Below, piece by piece: positions 45,411 to 57,196 of a stretch of DNA of 64,000 nucleotides. Source of the stretch: Talpa occidentalis (Eukaryota > Chordata > Mammalia > Eulipotyphla > Talpidae); the NCBI RefSeq assembly GCF_014898055.3, contig NW_023603851.1, positions 1 through 64,000 on the forward strand, written 5' to 3'. Numbering within the stretch: the stretch's first letter is position 1; each line of letters opens with the position of its first letter. The notes under the pieces were generated by a model. That model ran no database searches. It had not been told where the DNA came from and worked only from the letters and a program-made list of their open reading frames with translations. A program made the position numbers and the translations under genes.

Positions 45411-45844
45411 TGTCACTCAATATCTCAGATACATTTCCTGACAGTGACAGCACAAGGGATGACATGTTGGAAACTGACCCATGCTTAGGAAGGAATACAA
45501 CTCATTGCTAATGCGTAGGAAAAAAGTTTGTTCTATATTATGTATGATACAGAAGCGAAGCATAGTTTAAACTTTTGATAGGTTTTTAACAAGAAAACAC
45601 TTTGTTCCCAATGCTTCCAGACAGGAGGAAGTGGGATCCTATGGGGTCTCTGACTCTGCAGACAGGAAGTCCACTGAGAAATCAGAGGATCCATCCATCA
45701 CACCTTCAATCACACACTCACACTCCCCAAAACAGGTCAGAGCTTTATAGGAAGTTCCCACATCCTCTGGCCCTGCTCAGTCACCTGTGGGCCCCAGGGT
45801 ATCCTCCCAGCATGATAGAAATTTCTGAAGCCAGTGACTGCAAC
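45411..45844. other. Unassigned
   Basis: No feature supported between the duplication and the LTR. Confidence 0.3.
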
Positions 45845-46266
45845 TGTTATAGGTTGCCTGACTGTGGGTCCTCACCTGCTCCCTCAAAAGGGACTTACAC
45901 TGCAGGCACACACTAAAGGTTAACAAAGGTTTATTTACAAGGGAAGGGAAATGAGGAAATGTACACATCAGGGAGAAAAGAGGGAGATAAATTCTTAAAT
46001 GTGTCCTACCCGTTCCGCGGACCTGGAATCCCAAATGACCCCCCGGAACCAAACCTGCCTGGCCAAGAGTACGAGTCAAGTGCCCCCAGACCCCACTAAC
46101 ATATCTGGTCATAAACCAAAGCGTGAGAAAATGGCTGCTTAACTCCGCCCTTAGATCCTCGCAACTTCTCTTCCTTGGATTTGTAGTTCCCAGTGTCTTG
46201 ATGGAGTGGGGGTGGCATCCACAAAGCCTGTATGGGATTCGCTCAGGACATCCTTTCCCCCTAACA
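45845..46266 (-). mobile_element. 3' LTR of a class I endogenous retrovirus
   Basis: 422 bp on the minus strand, TGTTAGGGGG...CTATAACA, with an AATAAACC poly(A) signal. It is preceded on its own strand by a polypurine tract, which fixes it as the 3' LTR of the provirus that runs rightwards on this map. Same family as the LTRs at 51,285, 55,051 and 63,304. Confidence 0.88.
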
Positions 46267-46281
46267 ATTCCCCCCTTTCAC
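46267..46281 (-). other. Retroviral polypurine tract
   Basis: On the minus strand GTGAAAGGGGGGAAT directly abuts the LTR TGTTAG, the standard plus-strand primer position of retroviruses. Confidence 0.85.
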
Positions 46282-48069
46282 TTTTTGCCACCATTTCCAT
46301 GGTGATGAAGATAAAATGTATGGATGCTGCTGTACAGTCTCAGGGGAAAATTTTTCCCAGGGTTCCCACTGGAAAGCCAACCAGTCTCTCCAGGTATTGT
46401 CCATTGTGAAAAGCAAAATAGTTTATCAGTCCAAGAGAAAAAAAAAAAACACATCTGGAGACATTAGCCAAAACAAAACAGCAGAGACAGCAAATCAAAG
46501 GAAAAAAAATCTTAAAATTGGTTCAACTTGTGTAAAAACAAGTTCTCTCAACCTTGATCCCAAATTGTTTCAACAACGTAACAGAAGTTTGCAAACTAAA
46601 TCTACTTTTAAACCATTTTACCTACTTTTGCATAAAATCACAGGGCAGAATAACTAAACAGCAATTTTAGCTGGCTTTGTTGACACTCCACATAGAATCA
46701 GAGTGAATTCTTGACATCTAGTCTATGTAGACTTCAAGAACAAAGCTGGTCTCATCAGACTCCACCTGGGCATTCCTGTTCTTGAGGGTTTTTCGTTTGC
46801 TGGGCTGTCCAGTCCTGCCAATGGAGGCAAGATCCTCACCTTCTTTGGGGGTCTCTTTGGGGCCTCACCTACGAACAAAGCAGCAGGTTCTCCTCTTCTT
46901 GGTTCAGCTGTTTCATCTTTCTGGAAGAACTCCATTCAAAGCCACACAATGAAACTCATGTCCAATTTTTTAGTTTAAGCAGACAAAATCCCTATGGACA
47001 TTATGCAAAAACAGACTCTGAGATAGGTAGTAAAAAAATTACTATCACTATTTTTATGCTGTGTTGGTATCAAGGGGAGAGAAAATGTGAACACAAGTTA
47101 GCTTTGATGGAAAAAAATGCAACATTGCTGCAGATCCTGGCCACTCAAAACAAGAAAACTTTGTGGATTCAGAACAAAAGGCAAAAAATGACCAGTATTA
47201 TGTCAAACAAAACTTAGTAAAAATCAGGTGTATCTTCAGGTCTATTTAGTCCTTTGCAGGAAATTTTTACTCTTAACAGTTCCTTCAATAGGAATCTGTT
47301 GAGGCCTTTTCCCCCTATTTTCTCCAGAAACAATTTCTGTAGATATCAAACAATTGAAGTATATAATATTATAAGGCAACAGTCACCACTGGCAATTTAC
47401 ATACATATCAGGTACTGAAAGGTTTTATACACGTTTTAGAAAATCAATGTGAACGTTTGTGTACATGTCAAAGTTTCCCCATTTTCCCAAGTGACAAGGC
47501 TTCCCTTCTGGTTTTACTTTACTAAGGAGGCCAAATAGGATGAATTCATCTAATGCCTTTCCCAGGAGGAAAGGGAGAAATTTTGTGGAGTGTCTCAGGA
47601 GTTGTGTTTCTTGGCTACTGAGGTTTCACAAAATTTCCTTTGATCAACCAAATGATAGACTACAAAATTTTACTTCAGTTTAGATTTCTGGGAAGCTTTG
47701 CCATAAATATCAGAAAACAGCAGAAACACCAATATTCAATCTCTATAAAAGCACCGGCTTAGTTCAGTAATACAATGTAGACAATCAAACCATAACCCTT
47801 AGTATTTTTCTCATAACTGGAGACTCTTTTTCTTCCCAATGTCTATGGGCACCATGTATACCAACTTGTCAACCACTAGAGGCCAAGGCAAGGACACAAG
47901 GAAAGGACATACAGACATACAACATACAGACACAAAGAGCTCTTTAGTTACTGTTTATCACGCGTGGGATATCTCATACAACTGCAGTGTCATTCATAGG
48001 CCAAAATTAAGTGAAAAGAAAATACCAAAATCACAATGAAAAGCCTTTCTGTGTAAAAAAAAATACACT
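46282..48069 (-). other. Provirus 3' interior, env not recognised
   Basis: This is where env would lie on the minus strand. I see no envelope hallmarks and only short broken frames, so env is deleted or decayed beyond reading. Confidence 0.4.
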
Positions 48070-48357
48070 GGGCCTCCCCAGTGGTGCAGCGGTTGAGCAC
48101 TGGGTTGCGAAGCTGCCCTCAGCCTCTCCAGCGCCTGTTCGATCCCCTGCTGCTCCCCGGCCACCGGAGGAGGGTCCCACATGGCACGCAGACCTCTCCT
48201 GCCGCCCGCTGCTCCCCTCAGCAGTGTACTTCCCCAGTCTGCCTTTTCTGCTCTCCGCTCTGGCTCTCTCTGGTGAATTCCCTCACCCTCCCGTGCTTCT
48301 GACTGTACCCAGTGCTTGTATAAATAAATCAATAAATCTTCAAAAAAATAAAATAAA
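48070..48357 (+). repeat. tRNA-derived SINE in the provirus
   Basis: Plus-strand copy with TSD AAAAAAATACAC before (48,057-48,069) and after (about 48,362). Confidence 0.9.
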
Positions 48358-48616
48358 AATAAAAAAATACACCAGCATATGCGTGATCCTAGATGTTATT
48401 TCACGTCTCCTAACCTTTGAAAGAAAAGATTGGTTAGAGCATGTGAGTCATCTCAGCATTTCTTCAGTAAATAAATATCTCAATAAATATTTCTTAAATA
48501 AATATCTCAAGTCCTCAATGGGTTCACAAGACCAATGGGATTTCGTCTCTGGATCAGTTCCTTCTGGGGCTTTCTTAACTCTGGAATGATGTACCCAGGG
48601 TTTTATGCCTGCAAGT

Positions 48617-48931
48617 TTTTTTTTTTTTTTTAATACAGGCATGTTTTATTTATTTATTTATTTATTTGTTTGTTTGTTTGGTTTATACACGCACTGGGTA
48701 CAGTCAGAAGCGCGGGAGGGTGAGAGAATTCACCAGAGTGGGGAGCAGAACAGGCAGAAGGACCGAAGTACACTGCTGAGGGGAGCAGCGGGCGGCAGGA
48801 GAGTTTTGCGCGCCATGTGACCCTCCTCCAGTGGCCGGGGGGCAGCCGGGGATCGAACCGACGCCGCAGAGGCAGAGGCGCGAGGCAGCTTCGCAACCCA
48901 GCGCTCAACCGCTGCGCCACCGGGGAGGCCC
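48617..48931 (-). repeat. tRNA-derived SINE in the provirus
   Basis: Minus-strand, well-preserved copy; TSD ATGCCTGCAAGTTTT at 48,605 and 48,934. Confidence 0.92.
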
Positions 48932-49016
48932 CTATGCCTGCAAGTTTTGAAGAAGTATGTGTGCATACTTTATTGAGATATTTATTTACTGAGAAATACT
49001 GAGATGACGCACATGC

Positions 49017-49452
49017 TCAAACGTCATAGGGACCAGTCCATTTTTCTGACAGCTGGTTTTGGGCATCCCCAGTCTGCCAAGTCTTCAATAAGACCTGATC
49101 TCCAGGTCTGAAGGGATGTACTGGTTGATCAGGAGGCATAGAGATCCTCAAGATTGCAAAGTTGTGGATTACTGCCAGAACCTCCTGGATGTGTTTCACA
49201 TGTTGTGTGATCCTGCAATCTGTGCTTTTTCTGGACTGGCTTTCAGAACTAAGGTCTTTCGAACACAATTTCAAAGGGGCTTAGTTGTAGCCCACTTCTA
49301 GGTGCCACTCTTATCTGGAGGAGGGCAAGGGATAGTACCTGGTCCCAACACAGTTGTGTTTCTTGGCACAGTTTTGCCAAGGTTTTCTTTAAGGTGTGGT
49401 TCATTTTTTCAGTTTGTCCAGAAGGCTGTGGTCTCCATGCAGCATGTAATTT
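49017..49452 (-). pseudogene. ERV pol: integrase C-terminal part, broken
   Basis: Minus-strand remnant of the end of class I pol. The 49,017-49,274 frame carries the typical integrase tail pattern (HPFRPGDQVLLKTW ... KWTGPYDV). The frame to its right holds the region of the third catalytic acidic residue but is separated by an in-frame stop and a frame change, so no continuous enzyme is encoded. Confidence 0.8.
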
Positions 49453-50037
49453 TCAGTTGATCTGTAACGCACTGCTTACTGCATGAGTAACGCAGGAGAG
49501 GAATGCCGGCCCGTTATCACTCTGGATGGAGTTGGGCAACCCAAAGCAAGGGATTATCTCCTTCAGCAGCTGTTTTGCAACCTCAGAAGCTTTTTCTGTC
49601 TTATTGGGAAATGCTTCCATCCAACCTGAGAATGTGTCCACAAAAACCAGTAGGTATTTGAAACTGCCTGTGGCTCTAGGCATTTCCATAAAGTCCATTT
49701 GCCAGTCCTCAAAAGGGCACTTGCACTGATATTGAACCCCAGTGGCTTTAGGGTGTGAGTCAGTCTTAGGGTTATTTCTGGCACGTATTTGACAACCTCG
49801 GGTGATCCGCTGGACTATTTTATGTAAATATGGGCCCTTCAAATATGGCCACACTGTTTCTATAAGGCATCTCTCCCAGTGCGATCCTTGGTGAAGATGT
49901 TTTAGCACTGGATATACCAGGGCCTCCGGGAAGAGTATCATCCTGTGGGTGTTTACTCTCCAAGTCGAGGGGGTCAAACTGAGTAAATCCCCATACACGG
50001 GGTCTCTCCTCATCCCTCTCGGTGTATTCAGGAGCAT
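49453..50037 (-). pseudogene. ERV pol: integrase zinc-binding and core, broken
   Basis: 195-codon open stretch with an integrase-like HHCC region in which the second Cys is Arg (GCQIRARNN), then the core with two of the catalytic acidic residues (WQMDFMEM and IQSDNGPAF). It ends at a stop before the third. It resembles gammaretrovirus-like class I elements. Part of the frame overlaps the RNase H frame, which shows a frameshift. Confidence 0.87.
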
Positions 50038-50674
50038 ACTGAGTCAGGCCCACAAGAGGGATGAGTGCACCTTGGAGAGCAGAACAGGTAGCGGCCTTAG
50101 CCACCTGATCAGCTGCCCTGTTGCCCTTTGCCATGTCAGACCCACCCTTTTGGTGGCCAGGACAATGCATCATGGCAACAGCTGATGGTAAAGCTACTGC
50201 CTTTAACAGGGCCAGGATTTCTAATGGGTGTTTGATGTCCTTGTTACTGGTGGTAAGGCGGCCTCGCTCCTTCCAAATGGTGCTATGCATGTGGGGAGTC
50301 ATGAAAGAGTACTTGGAGTCAGTAAATATATTGACTCTTTTACCTTTTGAGAGTTCCAAGTCACGGGTCAGGGCTATTAATTCGGCTTTCTGTGCTGATG
50401 TACCTGCCAGAAGAGCCTTGGCTTCTATGGTATTCTGGAGCGTCACCACTGCGTATCCCGCACATCGACGGCCTTGGTCCATGAAGCTGCTGCCATCTGT
50501 AAATAGCTCCCACTCTGGATCCGGCAGAGGCTGGTCAGTTAGATCCGGTCGGCTGGCATACACTGTGTCTATGGTTTCTAAACAGTTATGGATTAAATTT
50601 TCATCCTCAGGTCCATCTGTATTGCTTGGAAGCAGTGTGGCAGGATTTGGGGAACTAGAAACCTGAAGTTTCAC
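49820..50674 (-). pseudogene. ERV pol: RNase H domain
   Basis: Minus-strand open stretch of 284 codons with RNase H signatures in order: LFTDGSS (Asp), KAELIALTRDLE (Glu), FTDSKYSF (Asp) and NRAADQVAK (Asp), plus HCPGHQKG before the last. The four catalytic acids appear present, but protease and reverse transcriptase are missing upstream and the frame shifts into integrase, so the gene is dead. Confidence 0.88.
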
Positions 50675-50763
50675 ATTTGGTTTGTCTAAGAGCTGCTTGA
50701 TATTTTCCCATTTGCCCAGCGGTCAACGTAAGTCCACCCTTCTGCTTCAGCAATGTCAAGACC

Positions 50764-50946
50764 TCGGGGCCTCCCTGGTGGCGCAGGGGTTAAGACACAA
50801 CCTATGAAGCTATCTGCAGCCACTGCAGCATGAGTTCGATTCCCGGTCGGCCAGGGAGAAACCCACATAGCGGGACAGACCTCTCCTGTCTTGCCTGCGG
50901 CTCCCCTCAGCGTATACTTCGGTCCCTCCGTCGTCTGCCTGTTCCC
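50764..50946 (+). repeat. tRNA-derived SINE, 3' truncated
   Basis: Plus-strand copy from GGGGCCTCCCTGGTGGCGCAG to TGCCTGTTCCC, where it meets the next copy in reverse orientation. Confidence 0.85.
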
Positions 50947-50949
50947 TAG

Positions 50950-51142
50950 AGCAGAACAGGCACATCTACTGAAATACACTGCTGAGCAGAGCAGTGAGGA
51001 GCCACGAGCAGAGCATGAGATGTCTGCTGCGCCATGTGGGTTGCTCCCTGGCTGGCCGGCTGGCCGGGATCAAACCCGCACTGCAGAGACTGCGGACAGC
51101 TTTACAGTGCGGCTCTCACCGCCTGTGCGACCAGGGAGGCCC
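50950..51142 (-). repeat. tRNA-derived SINE, 3' truncated, inverted partner
   Basis: Minus-strand copy abutting the previous one tail-to-tail (both lost their A tails), so the pair is a near-palindrome with a few-base centre. Confidence 0.85.
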
Positions 51143-51284
51143 TTTGCTTACTTTTTTCTTATATCTGGGGCGCTATGTGTAATGAACACCATAGTGATCA
51201 GGTGAGTATTTTCTGGAGCATCTGGTTTTATATCCGTGCGGTTGGTTTATGTCTGAATAATTCTTGCAAGGAACTACGAGGAAC

Positions 51285-51746
51285 TGTTGGGGGAAAGGAT
51301 GTCCTGAGCTAATTCTATACAGGCTTTGTGGACCCCACCCCTACTCCAGACCAAAGCCATCAAGACATTGGGAAAGACAAATCCTGTCACCACCAAAGGA
51401 GGGTTGCTAGGACCTGAGGGTAGAGTTAAGCAGCCAGGGTTGGTATAAAATCAGACACATAGGCCTTGGGGCTCTCTCTCTTGGCTTTCAGGCTCTTGGC
51501 TTGCTGCCAGCTCTCAGCGTGCCATTGGGTTTCCAGATCAGCAGAACAGGTAGGACACATTTAAGACTTTATCTCCCTCTTTTCTCCCTGAGTTGTACAT
51601 TTACTCATTTCCCCTTCCCTTGTAAATAAACCTTTTATTAACCTTTTGTGTGCTCCTGCAGTTGGGTATTAATAAGTCCCTTTTAAGCGCACAGGTGAGG
51701 ATCCACAGTCAGGCAACCCGTTTTATATCGGGCTTGCCCTGTAACA
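51285..51746 (+). mobile_element. LTR of the same ERV family, opposite strand, nested
   Basis: 462 bp, TGTTGGGGG...CTGTAACA, with a TATAAAA near 51,446 and AATAAACC near 51,627. It lies in plus orientation between the pol and gag parts of the minus-strand provirus. Flanks GAAC/GATC are only an imperfect 4-bp TSD. Confidence 0.85.
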
Positions 51747-52078
51747 GATCCTCATTAGCTCCTTGTTCAAGTTGTAATATTTTGTTAAAATTTTTTGTTT
51801 GGGGATTCCCTGCTGCAGTCCTATCAATAAACATTTTTTGTAGAGCTCTAACATCGCCATTCCTCCATTGTTGGGGTCCCATTCTGGATCTACCTCTGGG
51901 ACAACCATCTCTGGCTCTGGGGATTCTCTGTCCTGTTGGTGGAGATGATCAGCCTCCTCCCTGGCTTTCCTGAATACCATTCTCTGCTCGCCCAGAGACA
52001 GCAAAGTTCGTAGCATGGACTGTATGTCTTCCAGTTAGGGCGGTGGGAGAGGAAGATACAGGCAAACAGGTTTGCCAT
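51747..52078 (-). pseudogene. ERV gag fragment (capsid end)
   Basis: Minus-strand remnant with the class I gag look (LSLGEQRMVFRKAREEAD near its start), cut off at its 3' side by the LTR. Two overlapping frames show a frameshift. Another gag-like, acid- and Lys-rich piece may continue at about 52,640-52,732 beyond the next SINE. Confidence 0.72.
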
Positions 52079-52364
52079 CCTCTTAGGAGCCTGCCTGTAT
52101 GAGGGAACAGTGCGTCTTCAATTTAGGAAAGAACTCAAGCAAGAGATGAAACTGTGTAAGTTATGGTTGAGGCCATGTTTAGGCAAAAAACACACCCACA
52201 AGAGAGAGCTGTACGCAAGGTAAAAACAGACTATTCAAGACTTGAGACAAAGATTACACTGTGTGTCCTGTGGACCTAGTGCACTTATGGTGACCAACGC
52301 AAGGAAAGTTTCTTTGGGCAGACTCACAATCCCTGATCTAGTACATTCTTTCCCATTTTTTTTT

Positions 52365-52628
52365 ATATATATATATATTTATTTATTTATTTATACAAGC
52401 ACTGGGGACAGTCAGAAGCACAGGAGGGTGACAGAATTCACCAGAGCCAGAGCAGGGAACAGAACAGGCAGACCGACGAAGTACACTGCTCAGGGGAGCA
52501 GCGGGCAGCAGGAGAGGTCTGTGCACCATGTGGGACCCTCACCCAGTGGCCGGGGATCGAACTGGGCTGCAAAGGCTGCGGGCAGCCTCACAACCCAGTG
52601 CTCAACTGCTGCGCCACTGGGGAGGCCC
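52365..52628 (-). repeat. tRNA-derived SINE
   Basis: Minus-strand copy with a (TA)n/TTTATTTA tail complement at the left and head complement GCGCCACTGGGGAGGCCC at the right. Confidence 0.9.
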
Positions 52629-52732
52629 TCTTCCCCTTTCTTTAATCTCCTTTCCCTTTCCTTTTTCTCCTCTGCCTTATGCTGTGTATCAATAAAAAGG
52701 CCAGGATCTTGCTCTTCAGCAGCATTCTGCAT

Positions 52733-53807
52733 TATGTAGCCTGCTCCACGACTCCCATTTCTTTATCAGTGTGGTGTTGCCCAATGCGACATGAAATGTC
52801 ATGGCTCCATCATTTTGCTTTTTTTTCTTTCCCTTGGTACGTACAACTTTCAGAGCTCTTGTATTTGAAAGATGGAAGGGTCTGGACTTTGAATTAGTGT
52901 CTTATTTTCACTTTTTTCTTTTTAAATCAAAGCAATATAAAGCTACTTGGTTAGACAGAATACATTTAAATTTTAAAAGTTAAAAGAAGGGCAAAATGTG
53001 TTAGTTTGGATTTACAAAGGAGCAGGAGCCTAGGTTTGGCCCAAAAGCCCAAACCCCATCACTAAAAATCAACGAGGTGAACTTAACATTCACTCTGAAT
53101 GGAGCTGCACTGCCCACACCTGCTTGATGGGCAGGAAGGCCATATTTTCTCCCTCAAAAGTAGTTTTTCTATGACCACAATGGAATGATTAACTTCAAAA
53201 ATAATTTGAGTGTTTCCTTTTCACCTGCCAAGGATTAGGGATGTGAGTGCACCAATGACTTATTAGCTTTAGTTGACTGCTTCTGATCCTAAGAGAGAGC
53301 CATGTACATTCTAGGAAATTTGAACAGTAGAATAAAGTAAAATGACCAACAGTCTTGATTTTTCATCCAAAGAGAAGTACTTTTATAAGTTAGTGGACTT
53401 TCTTTCCGGTGATTTCCATTATTTTGAATTATGAACTACAACACCCATGTATAAGGGAAGGTCCTATACATGTAGAGTTTAAGAATCTCAAAATGAACTC
53501 CCATGAACTGGGAGAAGAAACATACCATCACATATCAACAATTTCTCTGAGTTCGCACCAATAGGTAACCGTTTCAATAGTTGTTTCCCATGTTCTTCAC
53601 AAGTTATCATATAATGATGTATAATGAAATCTGTCATTAAAACATGGTTTTCATTTTGTCTGGTATTAAAAATAGAAATCAACCCTATTGTATTCATTTT
53701 CTATCTAGACTCCTTCACTCAACAAGATGTGGGCAAGATGATCCACAGGATGGGCCTCATGTTGTCAGTGCTGTGTATTATTCTACTGGACGCCAAGTAA
53801 TTTCTTT
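52733..53807. other. AT-rich, unassigned
   Basis: Expected position of the 5' end of the minus-strand provirus. I see no 5' LTR or primer-binding site, so the provirus is truncated or its 5' end is unreadable. Confidence 0.35.
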
Positions 53808-54083
53808 TTTTAAAAAAAAAGATTTATTTATTTATGCATACAAGAACTGGGGTACAGGCCAGAGATGTGGGGGGTGAGGGGATTCACCAGAGACAAGAGA
53901 GGGGAACAGAACAGGCAGACTGACTGAAGTACACTGCTGAGGGGAGCAGCGGGTGACACAGGAGAGATCTGCTGCACCATGTGGGTAGCTCCCTGGCCTG
54001 ACTGGGGATCAAATTCATGCTGCAGTGGCTCCGGACAGCTACATAGGCTGTGTCTTAACCCCTTGCGCCACCAGGGAGGCCCA
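53808..54083 (-). repeat. tRNA-derived SINE
   Basis: Minus-strand copy; TSD GCCAAGTAATTTCT at 53,793 and again from 54,086. Confidence 0.92.
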
Positions 54084-54329
54084 ATGCCAAGTAATTTCTC
54101 CATTCTGTTCCATATGCACACTAGGTGATTTCATTCATATTTTCTACCTGCTGGAATAGCACTATCTGCAGAGTTTTACATTCCACTGTATTTCACTGGA
54201 TACTGCAACATTTGATCTGCCTGTGAGAGCTACTGGCCGGTATCCTGGGTTTTCACTGAGATGGTTTCCAATCATTTGTTCCTGTAAAGAAAGTGCCGGG
54301 GAACATTTTCACGCATCAAGATTTTATGT

Positions 54330-55050
54330 GTTCGAAGTCACTCCCCAAACACCCAGCGCCACTTCCATTACTGCCTGGAGCCCCGGGCAGAAGGGGCAGG
54401 CGTGGACGCCCAGGAATGAGCGGAGTCCGGGGTCAGCTCTTCTTTGTGCCGCTTGCTGCATCCAAGCGCCTTCTCCAAGGCTCTGACACCCACACCTCTC
54501 CCCGCCCAGCTCCGTCCCCAGCCCCTCGCTGCTCCCCCCGCTCCCGCCTGCCTCCCGCTGGGCCTGCTGCCGCCCCTCGAGCCTCCGTGCTCAACTCCCC
54601 TCCCTGCCTCCTCCGCCAGGGCTCGACCCGGGTCCCCTCCTTCTCCGCTTCGGAGGGGGCTGGGGGGTCCGGTGCCCCCGGGTCTCGTTCTTCTCAGCTT
54701 TGGCCCCACCGCCCCTTCGAGCCCCCCCACCTCGGGCAGCTCCTCCCGCGCCCGCTGCCTCCCAGCAGCTTCTCGTTCCTCGGCCCTGACGACCCGCCCG
54801 GGTCTTCCCCTCTGCCGTCCCGACCGCCGCGAAGGCCAAGGGCCGGGCCCGACGGAAACCCCCGGGCGCCCAGGACTGGCGGAGGAAGGAGAAGCGGCGG
54901 GGCCGAGGGACGGGGCGCAGCGCCCCTGGTGGCGACGGAGGGAGGTGCGGCCTGAAGATAGAGGAAGGCGGGCGGGGGCGGCCTGAGGGGACTGGGGGTG
55001 GGGGGACCGACTGAGGGAAGCGGGGAGCCAAGCCGACCCGACGACCCGAC
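54330..55050. promoter_or_regulatory. CpG-rich block, left part of CpG island 2
   Basis: GC- and CpG-rich sequence with long open frames on both strands and no recognised protein. It is separated from the larger island to the right by an inserted LTR. Confidence 0.5.
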
Positions 55051-55496
55051 TGTTAGGGGAAAGGATGTCCTGAGATAATTCATACAGGCCTTGTGGACCC
55101 CACCCCACTCCAGACTAAAGCCATAGGAGGGAAAGACAAATCCCATCACCACCAAGGGGAGGGTGGCTGGGACCTGAGGGTGGAGTTGGGCGCCAGGTTG
55201 GATATAAAAACCAAACGCGTGGGCCTTGCTCGCTCTCTGGCTCGCGATCGCTCGCCTCCTGCTTCACCGCTTCTGCTGGCGGCAGCTCCAGCGCCTTTGG
55301 GACCTAATCGGCCGATCGGGTAGGACTCATTTAAAACGTCTCCCACCTCCGAGCTGTACATTTCCTCCATTTCCCTTCCCTGCAATAACCTTTTACGAAC
55401 GCTTTCACGTGTGCCTGCAGTAGAGCATGATAAGTCCTTTTAAGCGCGCGGGTGAGGACCACAGTCAGGCACCCCGCTGTATGGGGTTGCCTACAA
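55051..55496 (+). mobile_element. Solo LTR of the ERV family, in CpG island 2
   Basis: TGTTAGGGGAAAGGATG start, a TATAAAAACC near 55,203, and an end near CCTACAA. ACCCGAC flanks it at 55,044-55,050 and 55,497-55,503. The poly(A) signal reads AATAAC. This is a plus-strand promoter placed within a CpG island. Confidence 0.85.
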
Positions 55497-56301
55497 ACCC
55501 GACCCGGCTTCCCCCTTAGCGGAGGCGCAGGGCGGTTTCCCGCAGCCCGCTGAGGTCGCCTCGGAGACCGTCGGGGATACGCGTCGGAGCCCCGGAGCCC
55601 GCCTGGCCGCGCGGGACACCGAGGCCATGAAGGCCGTGCGAGCGGGTTTCAAGCGTCCGCCCGGGAGGCCGGCTGCGGCCGCAGTGCCCGTGCGACCCCG
55701 TCCCGCCGTGACCGCCGTGACCCCGCCGGCTCACTCAGGGCGGCTTCTGCTCCGACCCGGACGGCCAGGTGGCCGAGCGGCTCTGCGTCGCGCGGGGCGG
55801 GTGGGGTGGAGTGGCCTCGCGTGGTCGCGGCCCGGGACCGCCCGTCGGCTGAGCCCCCGGCCGATGCCTCGCGGTTCTGGCCTGCGCAGCTCGCCAAGAT
55901 GGCGCGCCCGGGCCGCGCGGCACGTCTCCTCTCCAGTCTGCGGGCCCCGACCCCGGCCTCGACGGTTGAGTGGGCGGCCGAGACCTCCGTGATCTCGCCC
56001 TCAGGGGCGCTCGGAGGCGAGTTGGGGGTGGGGCCTCGCGTGGTCGCGGCCTCAGGCACCCGAGTCCGGCTTGCAAGTCTCCGAGAAGCGGTGGCCGAGA
56101 TTGGGGGCGGGGGGCTCGCCCACGTGGCGGCACAGTATCTGGGGAGACCTGGGTGGGACGCGGTGCGTGGGGTGTCGGTGCAGAGCCGCCCGAGCCCCGC
56201 CGGAACTGCCCCGGGCCAGCCTAAGTCCTCTCCCGGAGCTTTCTGTCCCTCCGGGAATGGCGCCCCCCGAGACCGGAGCCCTGGCCTGAGGGTGGGTCCC
56301 G

Positions 56302-56375
56302 GCGGGCCCTGCCCCCGCGGGTGGCCGTGCAGGCGTCCGCGGACCCCAGCCTGCCCCTGTCCCTCGGCAGGGCGC
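56302..56375 (+). repeat. GC-rich inverted repeat, left arm
   Basis: Reverse complement of 57,124-57,196 at about 90 percent by eye; shared core is GCGGACGCCTGCACG and CCACCCGCGG on the pairing strand. Confidence 0.8.
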
Positions 56376-57123
56376 CCACACTCCCGCGCGGCCCGGGGTG
56401 CGTTCTCGCGTGGAGCAGCCGCCATGCGGATGACACGCGGGCGCTCGTGGGACTGGGGCGCCCAGAGCTTGCAGCCCGCGTCTGTCCACGTGGGTCCCAG
56501 CCCCGCGTGTCCGCTGGGGTCTTGGGCAGCGGCCGTGCTTGTCGTGCCCACGGGCATCCGTGTCCTTCCCGTGGAGCAGAAGCTCGCACGGAACAATGTA
56601 GAAGCCCTGCCCGAAAGGCAGCTCCTCCAGGCCGAGGTCTCCAGGCTGTTGGGTTTTGTTATTTCAAGGCAACTCGCGGCCCAGCCAAGCACAGGCGGGG
56701 ACAGGCCTGTGGGGGCGCCGGCGGCGGAGAGGGGACCGGAGCGGCCCGCGGGCAGCTGGTCCCCAGGGCCTGACGCAGGGGCCGCCGGCAGCGGGGGACG
56801 AGACCTGGAGCGGCGGGGACGGCAGTGAGTACCCCTGGGGCTGGGCGGCCCCCCCAAGAGAGCTGAGGGTCTCAGACCTCAGAGTGCGCGGGGGTGGGGG
56901 GGTGAGGCTGGGGGTGGCTGGCGCTGAGCCCGCGGCCTGGAGTGGCCGGAGCCAGACGCCCCTGCCCGGGGCTGCGGAGGCCGCCCAGACTGAGCGGGGT
57001 TCCCCGCGGGGAGCGGGGCTGTGGGGGGCGGTCGGGAGCGACCATGGGGGGCCTGCACACGGGCTCCTCGCTCCGCCCTCGGGGGCGCCTGTCTGGGAGG
57101 AGCGGGTCTCCGCGGTGTCTGTT

Positions 57124-57196
57124 GCGCCCTGCCGAGTGACGGGGCAGGCTGGGGTTCGCGGACGCCTGCACGTCCACCCGCGGAGGCAGGGCCCGC
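57124..57196 (-). repeat. GC-rich inverted repeat, right arm
   Basis: Pairs with 56,302-56,375, about 750 bp away. Confidence 0.8.

Noticed and set aside
46723..46935. Short minus-strand frame considered as an env remnant
   Set aside because: No envelope hallmark could be seen; left as unread provirus interior.
48070..48357. tRNA-like heads of the SINEs taken as tRNA genes
   Set aside because: They are followed by the SINE body, A-rich tail and TSDs and repeat through the window, so they are retroposons.
55649..56857. About 400-codon open frame on the minus strand, and a 340-codon one on the plus strand
   Set aside because: Both lie in the CpG island, are rich in Arg, Pro, Gly and Ala, overlap each other, and show no domain. 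Stops are rare at this base composition.
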